A DNA stretch of 9,224 bases from Clostridia bacterium (GTDB lineage Bacteria > Bacillota > Clostridia > DUPQ01): the NCBI GenBank assembly GCA_030592085.1, contig JAUUZV010000092.1, positions 1 through 9,224 of the forward strand. The letters run 5' to 3'. The first letter of the stretch is position 1, and every line of letters starts with the position of its first letter. The notes under the pieces were generated by a model that saw only the letters and a list, made by a program, of their open reading frames with translations, was not told where the DNA came from and made no database searches. Shown here in pieces: positions 1 to 7,053 of this stretch. The translations under genes were made by a program, and so were the position numbers.

Positions 1-1
1 A

Positions 2-34
2 TTGACTTCAGTTAAAGATAATTTATGATATAAT
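2..34 (+). promoter_or_regulatory. Promoter of the UroD-fold gene (extended -10)
   Basis: TATAAT lies at 29-34 with TG one base upstream at 26-27, giving an extended -10 (TGaTATAAT). TTGACT at 2-7 is a -35 candidate. It sits 21 bp from TATAAT but 16 bp from the overlapping TATGAT at 24-29, so the exact -10 register is open. Transcription would start near 40, about 30 nt before the ATG at 72. Confidence 0.55.
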
Positions 35-71
35 GTAACTCTAAAAGAAAGAAGTCTTTTGGAGGACAGTA

Positions 72-1106
72 ATGAACAAAAAAGAATTATTTGAACAAAT
101 GGGAAAAGGGATAAAACCAAGTACTATTCCTTTTATTCCTACTATTTTTGCCCATAGTGCAAAGGTCATTGGGGTTACTCCCTCAGCAATCGCACAAGAT
201 GAAGATTTATTAGTTAAAAGTCAATTAGCATGTTATGAATTATATCAACATGATTTAATTTCTGTTGGTGTAGATATTTATAATGTTGAATATGAAGCAT
301 TAGGCGCAAAAGTTACATTTCATGATAATGACGAACTACCAGCAATTAGTGATGTTTTAGTAAAAGATGAAAGTGATCTAGCAAAACTAAAAGTACCAGA
401 TCCTGAAAAAGCAGGCAGAATGCCTATGTTTTTATCAGCTGTAAAAAAAATACATGATAAAGTTGGTCATGAAGTAATTGTTAATGGAACAGTTATTGGA
501 CCTTTTACTTTAGCTGCCATAATGAGAGGTTTTGAAAACTTTATTATGGATTTAATATATAACCCTGACTTTGCATTCTCATTAATGGAATTTTCAAATG
601 AAGTTAGTTTAGCTTATGCAAAAAGTTTTATAAAAAGAGGTGTTGGATTATCAATTAATGAATCTTGGATTGCACCTCCTTTATTATCCCCTGCTTTTTA
701 TCAAGATTATGTAGTTGATTATGAAAAACAACTAGTTATGGCAATTAAAGAAGCTGGACAAAAAAATGTAGCATTAATAAGCGGTGGAAATACTACAGAT
801 ATAGTTAATGATATGGCAACCACAGGAACCTCCCTTTTATTAGCAGATAGTGAATGTGATAGAATATACTATAAAAAGGTTTGTAAAGAAAACAATATAT
901 TAATGAGAGCTAGCATTCCTTCACAAGTTGTAGAAGATGGTGATAGTGAAACTATGAAAAAGCATGTAAAACAAGTAATAGATGATTGTTATGATTATTC
1001 AGGATTTATATTTGGATGTGGAATTGTTAGTTATAATACGCTACCAGAAAATGTTATTAAATTAAAAAATATGGTTATTGATTATTCCAAGTCACTTTCT
1101 TTATAA
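72..1106 (+). CDS. Uroporphyrinogen decarboxylase-fold protein, corrinoid methyltransferase (MtaA/MtbA/CmuA)-like
   Basis: This is a 344-residue cytoplasmic protein, a normal full length for the UroD superfamily (PF01208), with no signal peptide or membrane segment. GGAGG at 61-65 sits 6 nt before the ATG and fixes the start. The segment DIYNVEYEALG (residues 68-78) is typical of the MtaA/MtbA branch, which moves methyl groups between corrinoid proteins and a thiol acceptor, rather than of haem-pathway HemE. Family members normally bind zinc through His-x-Cys plus a distal Cys. Here the usual HICGN stretch reads ISGGN (236-240), so His and the first Cys are replaced by Ile and Gly, while the distal Cys is kept (C316, in FGCG). 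The fold is clear; methyltransferase activity is doubtful and the substrate unknown. No corrinoid protein or methyltransferase partner gene is adjacent. The 3' end overlaps the convergent kinase gene by 25 bp. Confidence 0.85.
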   Translation: MNKKELFEQMGKGIKPSTIPFIPTIFAHSAKVIGVTPSAIAQDEDLLVKSQLACYELYQHDLISVGVDIYNVEYEALGAKVTFHDNDELPAISDVLVKDESDLAKLKVPDPEKAGRMPMFLSAVKKIHDKVGHEVIVNGTVIGPFTLAAIMRGFENFIMDLIYNPDFAFSLMEFSNEVSLAYAKSFIKRGVGLSINESWIAPPLLSPAFYQDYVVDYEKQLVMAIKEAGQKNVALISGGNTTDIVNDMATTGTSLLLADSECDRIYYKKVCKENNILMRASIPSQVVEDGDSETMKKHVKQVIDDCYDYSGFIFGCGIVSYNTLPENVIKLKNMVIDYSKSLSL

Positions 1107-2611
1107 ACAGGTAAATCTAAATAAAATGTAGTATATTTACCAACTTCTGTATCAAAAGACAAAAAGCCTTTATGCTCTTTTATAATGCCATAGCTAATTG
1201 ATAAACCTAACCCTGTACCAATTTCTTTTGGTTTTGTAGAAAAGAATGGCTCATAGATTCTTTGGCGAATTTTCTTTGGAATTCCCATACCTTGATCTGT
1301 AACACTTATTCTTAGGTACCTATTATTATCTTTTTCTATTAAGTTAATAGTTAAATTAATTTCTTTATTTTTATGAGCAGATGGATATTTTTCATTAAGG
1401 GAATCACGAGCATTAATTATTAAGTTCATTAAAACTTGTTGTATCTGCTGACTATGGCAATAAATAAGAGGAAGATTGCTATCAAGTGAAATAATTAATT
1501 CGATTTGATTTCTTTTTAAGATAACATTAATCAGTGATAAGGTACTATCAAGAATTTTATCAATTTTATTTACTTCATATTCAGGAGATTCTCGTCTTGA
1601 AAACTGTAGTAAATTTTTTACAATTATAGAAATTCTGTGAGACTCTCGCATAATTTCATTAGCATATCCTTGTATAGCACTGTCTTTCTTGCACTCATCA
1701 ACAATTAATTGACTATAATTAATAACTCCATTAAGAGGATTATTAATTTCATGGGCTACACCTGCTGCTAAGGTACTTATACTTTCAAGACGTTGTTGTT
1801 CACGATATATACCATCTAGGCTTTTTTGATTTCTTTCTGCTCTTTTTTGTTGAGTAATATCTTCTATCATACACAGGTGTATCTTTTCATTAGAGTGCTT
1901 ATAATTAATTCTAGCAACAATAAGAGTTGCCCATATAAATCCACCCTCTGGAAGAAGATAACGTTTTTCCCTTTTATAATTATTAATTTCCCCTTGGTTT
2001 AGTAATTTCATATAATCCAAGTCTTCTTGTAAATCATCAGGATGAGTTATACTAATCCAATCTTCTAACATAAGCTCATCAATTGAGCGATGGGTTATAC
2101 TAGATAAGCTTTGATTAATTTCAATATATTTGTTAGTTATAGAGTTAACAATGGCAATACCAAGAGGTGATTGATCTAAAATCGCCCGTATTTTTTCTTC
2201 ATTATCTTCAGCTTTTTTTAATAAATTCATTATATTAGAAACATCATTGTAGAGGGCTACAACTGAACCATCTTCTAGTTTAAATACATAATTTTCATAA
2301 TAATTATTATAAGTTTCATCAACATAATGCATGGATGGAAATTTTTGTGGGATACCTGTTTTCCATGCTTTCCTAAAAATATTAATTAAACCAGAGTCAT
2401 CAATTGTAGGACGTAATTCTATTAGTTTTTTTCCTACTACTTGAGATAGTGTTTTGTTTTCGATTTCTAATCCAGCTTTATTAAACCGCTTAATAATATA
2501 ATCTTTTCCATATTTACCATCATTAAGAACTTCATAAATAGCAATTCCACAATTTGCTTCATCATAAATTTCTTTAAAAGATTGCTGGTTAATTTCCACT
2601 AAAAAACTCAC
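1082..2611 (-). CDS. Soluble double-PAS sensor histidine kinase (NtrB-like core)
   Basis: This is a 509-residue protein with no membrane segment, so a cytoplasmic sensor. Order of parts: a PAS-like domain at about 12-125, a second PAS domain at about 141-256 ending in the usual DIT-x-x-K/R linker, and a HisKA dimerisation helix with phospho-accepting H287 in AAGVAHEINNPL. The ATPase domain follows: N-box with N396 and N400, G1 box D439-x-G441-x-G443, F-box FF 456-457, and G2 box GTGLGL (465-470). All catalytic motifs are intact, so it should autophosphorylate. The signal is unknown. No response regulator is present in the window, so it looks orphan here. The GTG at 2611 gives 509 residues but has a poor ribosome site. 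A second in-frame GTG at 2599, preceded by AAGTGAG, may be the true start and would remove four residues. It lies 36 nt downstream of the dCMP deaminase gene and probably shares its transcript. No terminator is visible at its end, which lies inside the UroD-fold gene. Confidence 0.9.
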   Translation of the reverse strand: MSFLVEINQQSFKEIYDEANCGIAIYEVLNDGKYGKDYIIKRFNKAGLEIENKTLSQVVGKKLIELRPTIDDSGLINIFRKAWKTGIPQKFPSMHYVDETYNNYYENYVFKLEDGSVVALYNDVSNIMNLLKKAEDNEEKIRAILDQSPLGIAIVNSITNKYIEINQSLSSITHRSIDELMLEDWISITHPDDLQEDLDYMKLLNQGEINNYKREKRYLLPEGGFIWATLIVARINYKHSNEKIHLCMIEDITQQKRAERNQKSLDGIYREQQRLESISTLAAGVAHEINNPLNGVINYSQLIVDECKKDSAIQGYANEIMRESHRISIIVKNLLQFSRRESPEYEVNKIDKILDSTLSLINVILKRNQIELIISLDSNLPLIYCHSQQIQQVLMNLIINARDSLNEKYPSAHKNKEINLTINLIEKDNNRYLRISVTDQGMGIPKKIRQRIYEPFFSTKPKEIGTGLGLSISYGIIKEHKGFLSFDTEVGKYTTFYLDLPVYKESDLE

Positions 2612-2647
2612 TTTCTTATGTTACTACAGTCAATACTAAAAGAAGAA

Positions 2648-3145
2648 CTAAAGAGGTAATGATTCGGTGAAGTCTATTGTAAGTGATAAATTGTTTGACT
2701 GATATTTTGTATATGAAATATTTACAACATCTAACATTTTTTTTGACGCTTTTACAATGTCCGATTGTTCATATTTATCTGATAAATATATAATTGACGT
2801 AATCCCTGATTGAATAATTGCTTTTGAACACTCATTACAAGGAAACAAAGTGGTATATAAAGTACAGTCCGTTAAATCAATACTAATTTTATTTAAAATT
2901 GCATTAAATTCAGCATGACATACATATGGGTATTTTGTGTCTAGAAAATCACCTTCTGAGTTCCATGAAAAAGCTTCATCTGAAATACCCGTAGGAAAAC
3001 CGTTATATCCAACTGCAACAATTTTTTTCTGTTTATTTATAATACATGCACCAACTTGTGTACTTGGATCTTTACTTCTCATACTAGAAAGAAGTGCTAT
3101 GCCCATAAAGTACTCATCCCACGAAATATAATTTTCTCTTTTCAT
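2648..3145 (-). CDS. dCMP deaminase (ComEB-like)
   Basis: This 165-residue zinc enzyme should convert dCMP to dUMP and ammonia, feeding thymidylate synthesis. Zinc and catalytic motifs are complete: H77-A-E79 in VCHAEFNAI, where H77 is a ligand and E79 the proton shuttle, and P-C103-N-E-C106 with both cysteines as ligands. GYNGFPTG (46-53) is the signature that separates dCMP deaminases from other cytidine-deaminase-fold enzymes. Length is typical. The ATG at 3145 is preceded on this strand by GGGGTGAT, a good ribosome site about 5 nt away, and by a TATAAT extended -10. It is the first gene of a probable two-gene operon with the histidine kinase 36 nt downstream. Nothing in either sequence explains that pairing functionally. 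ComEB is the Bacillus name for this family; I have not assigned a symbol. Confidence 0.93.
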   Translation of the reverse strand: MKRENYISWDEYFMGIALLSSMRSKDPSTQVGACIINKQKKIVAVGYNGFPTGISDEAFSWNSEGDFLDTKYPYVCHAEFNAILNKISIDLTDCTLYTTLFPCNECSKAIIQSGITSIIYLSDKYEQSDIVKASKKMLDVVNISYTKYQSNNLSLTIDFTESLPL

Positions 3146-3172
3146 TTTATCACCCCATTATTTCTTGAACTT

Positions 3173-3184
3173 ATTATATCATAA
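3173..3184 (-). promoter_or_regulatory. Extended -10 promoter of the dCMP deaminase-kinase operon
   Basis: Read on the minus strand this is TTATGATATAAT: a perfect TATAAT (3178 to 3173) with TG one base upstream. The hexamer 17 bp further upstream (GTCACT) is a poor -35, so the extended -10 probably carries recognition. Transcription would start near 3166, about 20 nt before the ATG. Confidence 0.6.
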
Positions 3185-3221
3185 AACATATTTAAAGTGA
3201 CTCTAAAAAAGCATAAGAATA

Positions 3222-3250
3222 TTGCATTTTTTTCAGTAATAGTTTATTAT
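3222..3250 (+). promoter_or_regulatory. Promoter of tRNA-Arg
   Basis: TTGCAT at 3222-3227 and TATTAT at 3245-3250 are separated by exactly 17 bp. Transcription would start near 3257, leaving a leader of about 5 nt before the mature tRNA. The promoter is divergent from that of the dCMP deaminase operon. Confidence 0.6.
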
Positions 3251-3261
3251 AAATAATGCTT

Positions 3262-3338
3262 GCGCCCATGGCTCAATTGGATAGAGCGCTTGATTACGGA
3301 TCAAGAGGCTTCGGGTTCGATTCCTGATGGGCGTGCCA
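3262..3338 (+). tRNA. tRNA-Arg (anticodon ACG)
   Basis: The 77 nt fold into a complete cloverleaf. The acceptor stem GCGCCCA pairs with TGGGCGT, with a G-U as the first pair. The D stem is GCTC/GAGC and the anticodon stem CTTGA/TCAAG. The loop TTACGGA carries ACG at 3296-3298. The T stem TCGGG/CCTGA holds the TTCGATT loop. The discriminator is G and the CCA end is encoded at 3336-3338. The first anticodon base A is normally deaminated to inosine by TadA in bacteria, so this tRNA would read CGU, CGC and CGA. Confidence 0.97.
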
Positions 3339-3341
3339 GAT

Positions 3342-3375
3342 AAGAACTAAGGAATAATTCCTTAGTTCTTTTTTT
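3342..3375 (+). terminator. Rho-independent terminator of tRNA-Arg
   Basis: A 13-bp perfect stem, AAGAACTAAGGAA (3342-3354) with TTCCTTAGTTCTT (3358-3370), has a 3-nt loop and runs into a T tract ending at 3375. It begins 3 nt after the CCA end, so the tRNA is a single-gene transcript. Confidence 0.93.
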
Positions 3376-3425
3376 CACTAAAATGTTATTCTAACAGTAT
3401 CTATAACAAAATATGAATTAAATAA

Positions 3426-3454
3426 TTGTATTTAACTATCGATAGAAGTAAAAT
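3426..3454 (+). promoter_or_regulatory. Promoter of the heparinase-family gene pair, with a palindrome in the spacer
   Basis: TTGTAT at 3426-3431 and TAAAAT at 3449-3454 are 17 bp apart, placing the start near 3461 and a leader of about 38 nt before the ATG at 3499. A perfect 10-bp palindrome, CTATCGATAG (3436-3445), fills the middle of the spacer, where a repressor could block polymerase. The operator role is inference. Confidence 0.5.
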
Positions 3455-3498
3455 TAAATAATGTAATGAGTAAAGGCTTTAAAGGGAAGTGAAAGTAT

Positions 3499-4434
3499 AT
3501 GTTAATTGAAAAATATGTAAAGAGGATAAATCGTTTTTTATTACCAATTGAACTTATTAAACCATACCCAACAATAGAAGACAGAGAAAAATGGGATTGT
3601 ATTGATAATATTAGTAAGGAAATGATTATAAAAAATGCTGATAAATATAATGATATATTAATAAAACCTCTTAAAGGCACCATGATTATTGATGCTTGTT
3701 TAGTAGGGAATAATAGTAAAATAAGGGAACTATATCAAAATAAGATAAACGCATTGACTGCATTTACTTTGGCTGAATGTGTTGATAATAAAGACAAGTA
3801 TACAGAGAAAGCACTCGACGTGGCATGGTCAATTTTTGATATGGCCATATGGTATCTACCAAATAAAGCTAAAGTGAATATATACGATGTTAATTCACAT
3901 ATTATAGATGAAGCAGCCACAACATTAGGGTATGCACTTGCTTATTCATATTATTTATTAAAAGATAAATTTAATCAGATTGATATCAATATCGAAAAAC
4001 GGTTTAAATATGAGATTCAAAAAAGAATTATGAATCCATTTATGGATGATGAGCAAAATAAAAACATTGCAGAGGACAACATGAATTATATTATTTTTCC
4101 ATTTTTGATTTTTGAGGATGATTATGAGATAAGGCATGAAGCAATAAAAAAATCAATGAAAATCATGGATTTGTATATGTATTCACTTTCCAAAGAAAAA
4201 AACTTTTCTCACATAGTGGCTTGCTCACTGATTAAGTATTTAGATATGTTATATATGGCAACTGGTACTGTTTTTGATATTTTTGAAGAAGATTTAATTT
4301 GTAAAATAAAAGAAAAGCATAAGACTAATAGCTGTTATACCTTTACTGATATGAATAAAAATAATTTATCAATAGAAACTGTTTTATATCATATATTTAA
4401 TGGTGATACTACAAAAAGAGGTGTGATATGTTAA
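3499..4434 (+). CDS. Toroid-only paralogue of the adjacent heparinase II/III-family lyase, probably non-catalytic
   Basis: This 311-residue protein has no signal peptide. It matches the first ~320 residues of the next gene end to end. KPYP-x4-DR-x-KW falls at the same residue numbers (21-32). Residues 79-120 align without gaps at 18 of 42 identical, including LAEC and the paired W110/W118. YYLLKDKF (151-158) matches YYLLKEKF. The alpha-toroid is therefore represented, but about 17 residues covering the lyase's NNYTPH segment are missing, the GWCDEGNAYW segment is replaced by an unrelated EKNFSHIVAC-type stretch, and the whole beta-sheet domain with HNHND is absent. Catalysis is therefore unlikely. 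The frame is intact, with a GGGAAGTG ribosome site and a plausible promoter, so it does not look like random decay. It overlaps the lyase start by 7 nt, so translation is probably coupled. It could be a partner or regulator of the lyase, a carbohydrate-binding remnant, or a duplicate in early decay. Confidence 0.75.
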   Translation: MLIEKYVKRINRFLLPIELIKPYPTIEDREKWDCIDNISKEMIIKNADKYNDILIKPLKGTMIIDACLVGNNSKIRELYQNKINALTAFTLAECVDNKDKYTEKALDVAWSIFDMAIWYLPNKAKVNIYDVNSHIIDEAATTLGYALAYSYYLLKDKFNQIDINIEKRFKYEIQKRIMNPFMDDEQNKNIAEDNMNYIIFPFLIFEDDYEIRHEAIKKSMKIMDLYMYSLSKEKNFSHIVACSLIKYLDMLYMATGTVFDIFEEDLICKIKEKHKTNSCYTFTDMNKNNLSIETVLYHIFNGDTTKRGVIC

Positions 4435-6332
4435 GAGATGTTTTTAAAAATTCTATTAAAGAGCATATTATACCATTTGATGAATATAAGCCTTATCCAA
4501 AATGCACAGATAGAAAAAAGTGGAATGGAGTCTCAGAAGAATATAAGAAAATATATAAGGATAGAGTTAAAGAATATGAGAACTTTGAGTTTGAAGGAGT
4601 GCTAGCTAGTACCTATCTTTATGCTGGAAAAACCGATGATTTAACAGGTTATGGAAAAACATATAATGAGAAGATGAAGGCTTTATACGTTTTAGTAATT
4701 GCAGAATGTATAGAAAATAATGGAAAATACATGAGAAAAATCCTAGATGGAATTTGGTCATTGTTAGATGAAGCAACCTGGCATTATCCATGTCCAAGCG
4801 CCATGTATAAAAGATTTCCAGCTTGTATGGTGGATGTGACAGACCCATTAATTGAATTAGCATCTAGTCAGTATGCCTATAATATTGCTATAACCTATTA
4901 TCTTTTAAAAGAAAAATTTGATGAGATGGATATAAATATTCATAAACGAATATATGATAAAATAAATGACAGAATATTTACACCTTATCTTACTAGAAAA
5001 GATTACTGGTGGATGGCATTTTACAGACATTATCACAAAAAAATGGGAGTTCTTTATTCTATTAATAATTACACACCACACTGTACAAATAATGTATTAG
5101 AAGCTTTTTTACTATTAGAAGATAACGCAGAAAGAAGAAGTCAGGCTATAGAAAAAACAATGGAAATATTAGATAACTATATTAGTTACGTGGCAGACGA
5201 TGGTTGGTGTGATGAAGGCAATGCGTACTGGTTTATGGCATATGGAGCCTTGAATTTAGTATTAGATAAAATATATATTGCTACTAATCATTATGTGAAT
5301 ATTTTTGATAATAAAAAAATCTATAATATGGGACAGTATTTGTGCAATGCCCATATAGGAAACAGTTATTTTGTTAATTTTTCAGACAGCCATCCCATTA
5401 ATCATTTACTAAACAGTAAAGTAATATTATTTGCATTACACACAAATAATCAAAAATTAATGAAGTTAGCTTTTGATGTAGCAAAAAAAGAAGATTTTTT
5501 ACAAACCTTTAAAAAGCAGGTAATGAATTTTGAATCTACATTTTTCACATTATTTAACACTGATAAGATTAGCAATCAATATGGTGTCTCTTTAGTTGAT
5601 AAAGATTACATAATTGATGAACATTATTATAGGGATTCTGAAGTATTAATAGTTCGCGAAAATAATAAAAGTTACAATGGGATTTATATGGCCTGTAAAG
5701 GAGGTCATAATGACGAAAATCATAACCATAATGATGTTGGTAATTTTATCGTGTATAAAGATAGTGTGCCAGTATTAGTTGATCCAGGAGTTGAAAGCTA
5801 TATTGCTGATACATTTAATAAAAATAGATATAAATTATGGACGATGCAATCTAAGTATCATAATTTACCAACTTTTAATGGCATTATGCAAAAAGAAACG
5901 CGTAAATATAAAGCTGAAAATGTGACATATATCAATAGTGACAGTAGACCAGGAATTAGTATGAGTATTAAAGACGCCTATGAAAAAGAAGCGTGTTTAG
6001 TGAAGTATGACAGAACAGTAACGTTTAAGAGAAATGAAAAAAGTGTTGAATGTGTAGATGACTTTGTATTAGCAAAAAAAAGTGATGATGTTGAGTTTTC
6101 ATTTATGACGCCGTGTCAGACAATATGCAAAGGGAATGTGATTGAGTTTTATAATAAGGATAATATGATTGCAAAAATGAAATTTGATGATGGGTTGTTT
6201 TCTTATGAAGAAGAAGAAATTAAATTTAGATGTGACAAGCTAAAAGAAGAATGGAATCATCATTTGCAAAGAATAATTTTTAAAGTTAATAGACCTGTTA
6301 TTAAGGAAAAAGTATCATTTGTTATCACATAA
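4428..6332 (+). CDS. Heparinase II/III-family polysaccharide/oligosaccharide lyase
   Basis: This 634-residue protein has an N-terminal alpha/alpha-toroid (about 1-370) and a C-terminal beta-sandwich heparinase II/III domain (about 385-630). The family cleaves uronic-acid-containing glycans by beta-elimination. Visible family motifs are NNYTPHCTNNVL (213-224, Asn/His region), GWCDEGNAYW (259-268, with the likely catalytic Tyr267) and GGHNDENHNHNDVGNF (425-440, metal/active-site histidines). VDPGV (451-455) and YHNLPTFNG (477-485) are also present. There is no signal peptide or lipobox, so it probably works in the cytoplasm on imported oligosaccharides. The substrate (heparin-like, alginate-like or other) cannot be told from sequence. 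The ATG at 4428 is supported by AGAGGTG at 4417-4423, inside the end of the upstream paralogue. The two genes overlap by 7 nt (ATGTTAA). No sulfatase, glycuronyl hydrolase or transporter is adjacent. Confidence 0.88.
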   Translation: MLRDVFKNSIKEHIIPFDEYKPYPKCTDRKKWNGVSEEYKKIYKDRVKEYENFEFEGVLASTYLYAGKTDDLTGYGKTYNEKMKALYVLVIAECIENNGKYMRKILDGIWSLLDEATWHYPCPSAMYKRFPACMVDVTDPLIELASSQYAYNIAITYYLLKEKFDEMDINIHKRIYDKINDRIFTPYLTRKDYWWMAFYRHYHKKMGVLYSINNYTPHCTNNVLEAFLLLEDNAERRSQAIEKTMEILDNYISYVADDGWCDEGNAYWFMAYGALNLVLDKIYIATNHYVNIFDNKKIYNMGQYLCNAHIGNSYFVNFSDSHPINHLLNSKVILFALHTNNQKLMKLAFDVAKKEDFLQTFKKQVMNFESTFFTLFNTDKISNQYGVSLVDKDYIIDEHYYRDSEVLIVRENNKSYNGIYMACKGGHNDENHNHNDVGNFIVYKDSVPVLVDPGVESYIADTFNKNRYKLWTMQSKYHNLPTFNGIMQKETRKYKAENVTYINSDSRPGISMSIKDAYEKEACLVKYDRTVTFKRNEKSVECVDDFVLAKKSDDVEFSFMTPCQTICKGNVIEFYNKDNMIAKMKFDDGLFSYEEEEIKFRCDKLKEEWNHHLQRIIFKVNRPVIKEKVSFVIT

Positions 6333-6346
6333 AATATAAATAATAG

Positions 6347-6374
6347 CTGTTATGAGAATTAAACAGGTTTTTTT
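6347..6374 (+). terminator. Possible weak terminator after the lyase gene
   Basis: CTGTT (6347-6351) can pair with AACAG (6362-6366) across a 10-nt loop, followed by G and seven T. The stem is only 5 bp, so read-through into the DUF402 gene is likely if it works at all. Confidence 0.35.
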
Positions 6375-6408
6375 ATAAAAATTTAAGAAGTTTTATTTTA
6401 TTAAGACA

Positions 6409-6429
6409 TATCACAAAGAGTCTGTGATA
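6409..6429 (+). repeat. Inverted repeat (7-7-7) just before the DUF402 start
   Basis: TATCACA (6409-6415), a 7-nt spacer, and TGTGATA (6423-6429) form a perfect inverted repeat ending 11 nt before the ATG at 6441. In RNA it would make a 7-bp hairpin; in DNA it could be a two-fold protein site. No T run follows, so it is not a terminator. Confidence 0.5.
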
Positions 6430-6440
6430 AAGTATATATT

Positions 6441-6914
6441 ATGTATACAATGAAAGCATATAAATATGATGGTGCACTACATTATGAACAACCACTTGAG
6501 TTAAATGAATTAAACGATGAATATATTTCATTAAAAGGACATATAGGAAGAAAGTTAACCCATTATACAAGAGATACAGTTTATACTTTTGATAAAGAAA
6601 CCATTGAGTATTTCTTTTTTGAGAAATGGTATACAGCTGCTTTTGTATTTAACAGTCACTCGGTCTGTGATTATATATATTGTAATATATGTATGCCTTC
6701 AAAATTATTAGATCAAGTAGTATCGTTTATAGATTTAGATATTGATGTTATTTATGATAAAGGAGAAGTCAAAATAGTTGATGTTGATGAGTTTGAAGAA
6801 CATCTAATAAAATATAAATACCCTGAAGAAACCATTAGTAAAGTAAAAAAAGTTACTAAAGAGGTTGTTGCTTCAATAAAAAACAGAAATTTCCCTTTTA
6901 ATCTATATTTGTAG
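6441..6914 (+). CDS. DUF402 family protein (Ntdp-like nucleoside tri/diphosphatase fold)
   Basis: This is a 157-residue cytoplasmic protein. The N-terminal AYKYDGALHYEQP matches the usual opening of DUF402 proteins (YKHDG-LHR-W). EKWYTAAFVF (61-70), YIYCNICMP (78-86), FIDLDIDV (96-103) and VDVDEFEEH (113-121) reproduce the family core. The Asn82, D98/D100/D102 and D114/D116 acidic residues could bind metal. Characterised relatives such as staphylococcal Ntdp hydrolyse nucleoside tri- and diphosphates, but whether this one does is inference. It is slightly shorter than the usual ~170-180 residues. The start is uncertain: the ATG at 6441 has only a weak AAAG upstream, a second ATG lies at 6450, and an inverted repeat is immediately upstream. 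No clear promoter is seen, so it may depend on read-through from the lyase operon. Confidence 0.85.
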   Translation: MYTMKAYKYDGALHYEQPLELNELNDEYISLKGHIGRKLTHYTRDTVYTFDKETIEYFFFEKWYTAAFVFNSHSVCDYIYCNICMPSKLLDQVVSFIDLDIDVIYDKGEVKIVDVDEFEEHLIKYKYPEETISKVKKVTKEVVASIKNRNFPFNLYL

Positions 6915-6994
6915 AAAAAAAGCTAAGAACATAACTTTTAACAATAATTAGTCAATATAAATTATATTATTCACATATTTTTAACCTGTTTTAT

Positions 6995-7003
6995 TGCTAT
7001 ACT
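6995..7003 (+). promoter_or_regulatory. Possible upstream extended -10 for the lipoprotein gene
   Basis: TGcTATACT is a good extended -10, but no convincing -35 lies 16-18 bp upstream. It would give a leader of about 107 nt containing a short AGAAC-GGT-GTTCT hairpin (7023-7035). It is probably secondary to the promoter at 7054-7082. Confidence 0.35.
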
Positions 7004-7053
7004 TTAACTAGAATAGTGTGTAAAGAACGGTGTTCTGTACCTTATTTCCTTTA

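Noticed and set aside
2937..3131. 64-codon open frame on + inside the dCMP deaminase gene
   Set aside because: It is antisense to a gene with complete zinc motifs, has no ribosome site, and its product resembles nothing.
3262..3338. tRNA-Arg as an integration site for an island carrying the lyase genes
   Set aside because: No integrase is present, and I saw no repeat of the tRNA 3' end elsewhere in the window. Base composition does not change visibly across it.
3432..3683. 83-codon open frame on - overlapping the start of the toroid-only gene
   Set aside because: Hydrophobic shadow of an AT-rich coding frame. It covers the promoter and start of a gene with clear homology to its neighbour.
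4606..4863. 85-codon open frame on - inside the lyase gene (and a similar one at 3735-3920)
   Set aside because: Both are antisense to well-supported coding sequence and have no start signals.
6409..6429. CRP-type binding site
   Set aside because: The arms are in the opposite order (TCACA then TGTGA) to the TGTGA-N6-TCACA consensus, and CRP control is not expected in this kind of organism.
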